From assembly GCA_011391595.1 (NCBI GenBank), contig JAABQG010000026.1, forward strand, positions 1-45,938: 45,938 bases of DNA, read 5' to 3'. The notes beneath the pieces are model-generated. The model saw only the letters and a list, made by a program, of their open reading frames with translations. It ran no database searches and was not told where the DNA came from. Positions within the stretch are counted from its first letter, which is position 1. Each line of letters begins with the position of its first letter. Of this stretch, positions 43,054 to 45,938 are shown one piece after another. This DNA comes from Hydrogenophaga sp. Lineage in GTDB: Bacteria > Pseudomonadota > Gammaproteobacteria > Burkholderiales > Burkholderiaceae_C. Both the position numbers and the translations under genes were made by a program.

Positions 43054-44613
43054 ATGTCTGACCCTCTAATCACGCCAGCCCCCCAGGACGAAAACCAGCT
43101 CATCGCCGAGCGCCGCGAAAAACTCAAGACCTTGCGCGAAGCCCAAGCCCAGGGCAAGGGCGTGGCTTTCCCGAACAACTTCAAGCCCGAAGACCACGCC
43201 GCCGCCCTGCTGTCCACACATGGCGCGAAAACCGCGGAGGAATTGACGGCCGAGGGCGCCGCGCCCATCACCGCCAGGATCGCCGGCCGGATGATGCTCA
43301 AGCGCGTCATGGGCAAGGCCAGCTTTGCCACGCTGCAGGACAGCTCGGGCCGTTTCCAGATCTACGTCACGCGCGACGACATCGGCGAAGAACGCTACGC
43401 CGCTTTCAAGCACTGGGACCTCGGCGACATCGTTGGCGCCGAAGGGCGGCTGTTCAAGACCCGCACCGGCGAGCTGTCGATCCACGTCAGCAGCGTGCGC
43501 CTGCTGACCAAGAGCCTGCGCCCCATGCCCGACAAATTCCATGGCATCGCCGACCAGGAGGTCAAGTACCGCCAGCGCTACGTGGACCTGATGACCGATG
43601 AGTCCGCCCGCAAGCGTTTCGTCGCGCGCAGCAAGGCGGTCAGCGCGCTGCGCGACTTCATGGTGGCCAATGACTTCCTGGAAGTCGAGACGCCGATGCT
43701 GCACCCGATACCGGGCGGCGCCAACGCCAAGCCCTTCAAGACCCACCACAACGCGCTGGACCAGGAGATGTTCCTTCGCATCGCACCGGAGCTCTACCTC
43801 AAGCGCCTGCTGGTGGGCGGTTTCGAGCGGGTGTTCGAGATCAACCGCAGTTACCGCAACGAAGGCATCTCGGTGCGCCACAACCCCGAGTTCACCATGA
43901 TGGAGTTCTACGCGGCCTACTGGAACTACCTCGACCTGATGGACTTCACCGAAGCGCTGGTGCGCGACGCCGCCATGAAGGCCTTGGGCACGCTGCAGCT
44001 GACTTATCAGGGCCGAGCAGTGGACCTGTCGCAGCCCTTCGTGCGCCTGACGATCCGCGAGGCGATCTTCCAGCACACCGAGGCCGGCGCGCATGTAGAC
44101 GACGCCGCCTGGCTGACCAGCGCGCTGAAGAAGCTCGGCATGACCGATGCCAAGGACAAGCTGTCCATGCGCAGCCTGGCCAGCCTGCAGGTGCTGTATT
44201 TCGAGGAAACCGTGGAAGACAAGCTCTGGCAGCCGACCTTCATCATGGAGCACCCGACCGAGATTTCACCGCTGGCGCGCGCCAACGACGCCCGCCCCGA
44301 AGTGACCGAGCGCTTTGAGCTCTACATAACCGGCCGCGAGTTCGGCAACGGCTTCAGCGAACTGAACGACGCCGAAGACCAGGCCGCGCGCTTCATGGAC
44401 CAAGTGGCGGCCAAGGACAGTGGCGACGACGAAGCCATGTTCTATGACCACGACTTCGTGCGCGCGCTGGAATACGGCATGCCACCCGCTGGCGGCTGCG
44501 GCGTCGGCATCGACCGCCTGATGATGTTGCTGACCGACAGCGCCAGCATCCGCGACGTGATCCTGTTTCCGGCCTTGCGCAACGAAGTCGTGTCGCCCCG
44601 GCGCGAAGGCTGA
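43054..44613 (+). CDS. lysS: Lysyl-tRNA synthetase (class II)
   Basis: A 519-residue class II synthetase. An OB-fold anticodon domain (about 70-180) is followed by motif 2 ([20 protein letters not shown]) and motif 3 ([16 protein letters not shown]). The start [20 protein letters not shown] fits relatives; no clear ribosome-binding site precedes it. A longer in-frame opening to 42805 is rejected as a poor, low-complexity extension. Confidence 0.96.
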   Translation: MSDPLITPAPQDENQLIAERREKLKTLREAQAQGKGVAFPNNFKPEDHAAALLSTHGAKTAEELTAEGAAPITARIAGRMMLKRVMGKASFATLQDSSGRFQIYVTRDDIGEERYAAFKHWDLGDIVGAEGRLFKTRTGELSIHVSSVRLLTKSLRPMPDKFHGIADQEVKYRQRYVDLMTDESARKRFVARSKAVSALRDFMVANDFLEVETPMLHPIPGGANAKPFKTHHNALDQEMFLRIAPELYLKRLLVGGFERVFEINRSYRNEGISVRHNPEFTMMEFYAAYWNYLDLMDFTEALVRDAAMKALGTLQLTYQGRAVDLSQPFVRLTIREAIFQHTEAGAHVDDAAWLTSALKKLGMTDAKDKLSMRSLASLQVLYFEETVEDKLWQPTFIMEHPTEISPLARANDARPEVTERFELYITGREFGNGFSELNDAEDQAARFMDQVAAKDSGDDEAMFYDHDFVRALEYGMPPAGGCGVGIDRLMMLLTDSASIRDVILFPALRNEVVSPRREG

Positions 44614-44646
44614 GATTCAACCGGATCCCGGGTGGGCGCACGCCCC

Positions 44647-44967
44647 TCAGCGCGGCGTGATATCGCGGGGGACAACGTCCACGACATCTGCCGGCACAAC
44701 TCGCGCGCCTTTTTGAGCGCGGGTATCCGAAGGCGTGGCCCGGTCTGTCCAACGGGCCGAAGACGCCCTTGACGCCTCCCGATAACGCTGCCACACCATG
44801 ACGGGGGCCGGCTTGCGCCCCGTAAGCAACGCTCGCAGCAGCATGAACGCCAGTGCGACCAGCCCGGCGAACAGCAGGCTCAGGGCGAAGACGGCAGCGG
44901 CCAGCCCGAAGACCAGGCGCAGGGCCAGGGACACGACGCGGCCGATGAAATCTGAAATCAGTGACAT
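44647..44967 (-). CDS. Small membrane protein of unknown function
   Basis: A 106-residue protein I do not recognise. One long or two short hydrophobic segments lie at about residues 10-50 (RLVFGLAAAVFALSLLFAG and LVALAFMLLRALL), followed by a basic, then polar tail. ATG 44967 is chosen because the membrane part follows directly; a longer opening overlaps the nagZ end. It lies downstream of nagZ in the same direction and convergent with lysS. Confidence 0.65.
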   Translation of the reverse strand: MSLISDFIGRVVSLALRLVFGLAAAVFALSLLFAGLVALAFMLLRALLTGRKPAPVMVWQRYREASRASSARWTDRATPSDTRAQKGARVVPADVVDVVPRDITPR

Positions 44968-45050
44968 GAAGCTGGGAGCGGAAAACGCCCCGGTAGTTCC
45001 GCGAATCCGCAGGTGCGGGCCGGTTCGTGGTTTTTCAAGCGGCCTCACGC

Positions 45051-45938
45051 TCAGGGCAGCATACCGAGCGCGTGAATGTAGCCGGGCGAGCACATCAGGT
45101 CGTCCCACTGCGGCGCGGAGCCCACCGGCAGCAGCGCCTGACGTCGCAGTTCGCTCGCCTCATGAGGCTGCCAGCCGCCTTTGAGCTGTGCCTCAGCCAG
45201 GCCTTCGAGAATCTCATCGACCGCGGCGCCGCCATCGACAGACTGGTTGCACAGCAGCACCATGTCGCAGCCCGCGGTGAGCGCCGCGACGGCCGCCTGG
45301 GTGTAGCTGACGCTGAGCCCGTCGATCTTTCGCGCGCCCGCCATGGACAGGTCATCGCTGAAAATCGCGCCGCCAAAGCCAAGCTGATGGCGCAGGATGT
45401 CGTTGAGCCATTTGCTTGAGAAGCCGGCCGGTCGGGTGTCAACTTTGGGGTAGATCACGTGCGCGGGCATGACGCTGTCCAGCGTGGTGTTGAGCCAGCC
45501 GTAGGGCGCGGCATCCTCGGCGAGGATGGCTTTGAGGCTGCGGCGGTCCACCGGGATGTCGGTATGCGAATCGGCCTTCACAAAGCCATGACCGGGGAAG
45601 TGCTTGCCGCAACTGCCCATGCCGGCGCGCAGCAGGCCGTGCATCAGGCTTTTCGCCAGCAGGCTGACCACGCGCGGGTCGCGGGCAAAGGCGCGGCTGC
45701 CGATGACGCTGCTTTCGCCGTAATCCAGGTCCAGCACAGGCGTGAAGCTCAGGTCCACGCCACACGCGCGCAGTTCCGCCCCCAGCACATAGCCGGCGGC
45801 ACTCGCCGCGTTGGTCGCCCGCATGGCGCCGCTACCCGGCCCACCCTTGCCGTCGTGCAGCCACACTTCGCCGAAGGCCCTCATCGGCGGCAGGTGGGTA
45901 AAACCGTCGGTCTTGAAGCGCTGCACGTGGCCGCCTTC
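45051..45938 (-). CDS. nagZ: Beta-N-acetylhexosaminidase, 5' end outside the window
   Basis: The C-terminal 295 residues of a glycoside hydrolase family 3 enzyme that removes GlcNAc from anhydromuropeptides in cell-wall recycling. CGKHFPGHGFV and the flexible catalytic loop DSHTDIP are visible, and the Asp nucleophile is in FSDDLSMAGA. The reading frame is open to the window edge, where EGGHVQRFKTDGF shows His in a place I recall as Arg in many NagZ. Confidence 0.93.
   Translation of the reverse strand, partial: EGGHVQRFKTDGFTHLPPMRAFGEVWLHDGKGGPGSGAMRATNAASAAGYVLGAELRACGVDLSFTPVLDLDYGESSVIGSRAFARDPRVVSLLAKSLMHGLLRAGMGSCGKHFPGHGFVKADSHTDIPVDRRSLKAILAEDAAPYGWLNTTLDSVMPAHVIYPKVDTRPAGFSSKWLNDILRHQLGFGGAIFSDDLSMAGARKIDGLSVSYTQAAVAALTAGCDMVLLCNQSVDGGAAVDEILEGLAEAQLKGGWQPHEASELRRQALLPVGSAPQWDDLMCSPGYIHALGMLP

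Noticed and set aside
44631..44646. GGGCG-CA-CGCCC as a lysS terminator
   Set aside because: The loop is only two bases and no T run follows.
1..45938. tRNA, rRNA, CRISPR arrays, prophage genes, transposases or replication origin
   Set aside because: I looked for tRNA T-arm-like sequences, regularly spaced direct repeats, integrase or transposase motifs and DnaA-box clusters and saw none.

Overview
The window is a contiguous, gene-dense, GC-rich chromosomal segment. Gene content and order point to a betaproteobacterium of the order Burkholderiales, most likely family Comamonadaceae (relatives of Polaromonas, Rhodoferax, Acidovorax, Variovorax). The clues are mdh divergent from a GntR gene followed by sdhCDAB-sdhE-gltA; leuC, entericidin, leuD, leuB, asd, fimV, truA, trpF, trpB, trpA, accD in a row; and short AT-rich intergenic repeats. 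I see no phage, insertion sequence, CRISPR array, rRNA or tRNA. Most of the window is core metabolism.

Layout. 1-3717: the end of a ModC-type ATPase, then a tungstate-type ABC transporter (tupB-tupC-tupA, minus strand) divergent from a regulator that joins a ModE-like DNA-binding domain to an oxyanion-binding-like domain. 3749-5002: an EgtB/SenA-family protein with an altered metal motif. 5228-8750: a TRAP transporter, with dctQ-dctM convergent to a TakP-like binding protein across a perfect palindromic terminator. 8997-12112: xseB-ispA-dxs (isoprenoid supply). 12343-16700: a Rieske oxygenase, a DMT exporter, a sulfurtransferase and the tRNA-hydroxylation protein TrhP. 16827-28412: a TCA-cycle island, with mdh-citE-like-unknown exported protein-acnB on the minus strand and gntR-sdhC-sdhD-sdhA-sdhB-sdhE-gltA on the plus strand. 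They diverge from a control region with a strong mdh promoter and a palindromic operator. 28558-33776: a frameshifted small gene, then leuC-entericidin-leuD-leuB and asd. The asd leader encodes a short Thr/Ile/Lys-containing peptide and can form alternative hairpins. 33963-41335: fimV, truA, trpF, trpB, trpA, accD. 41369-45938: yggT, a Lon-substrate-domain protein, lysS, a small membrane protein and the 3' part of nagZ.

The most unusual signal is a dispersed repeat with a 38-nt core of fixed spacing, present at least eight times in 46 kb. Most copies lie next to start or stop codons, but three lie inside genes. One encodes part of the TupA signal peptide, one the C-terminal tail of the ModE-like regulator and one a stretch inside TrpF. 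Other points worth a second look are the SenA-like protein lacking one expected metal-binding His, the asd leader, a CsoR-type palindrome overlapping the -10 box of the Rieske gene just before a U-tract hairpin, and the mdh/gntR operator.
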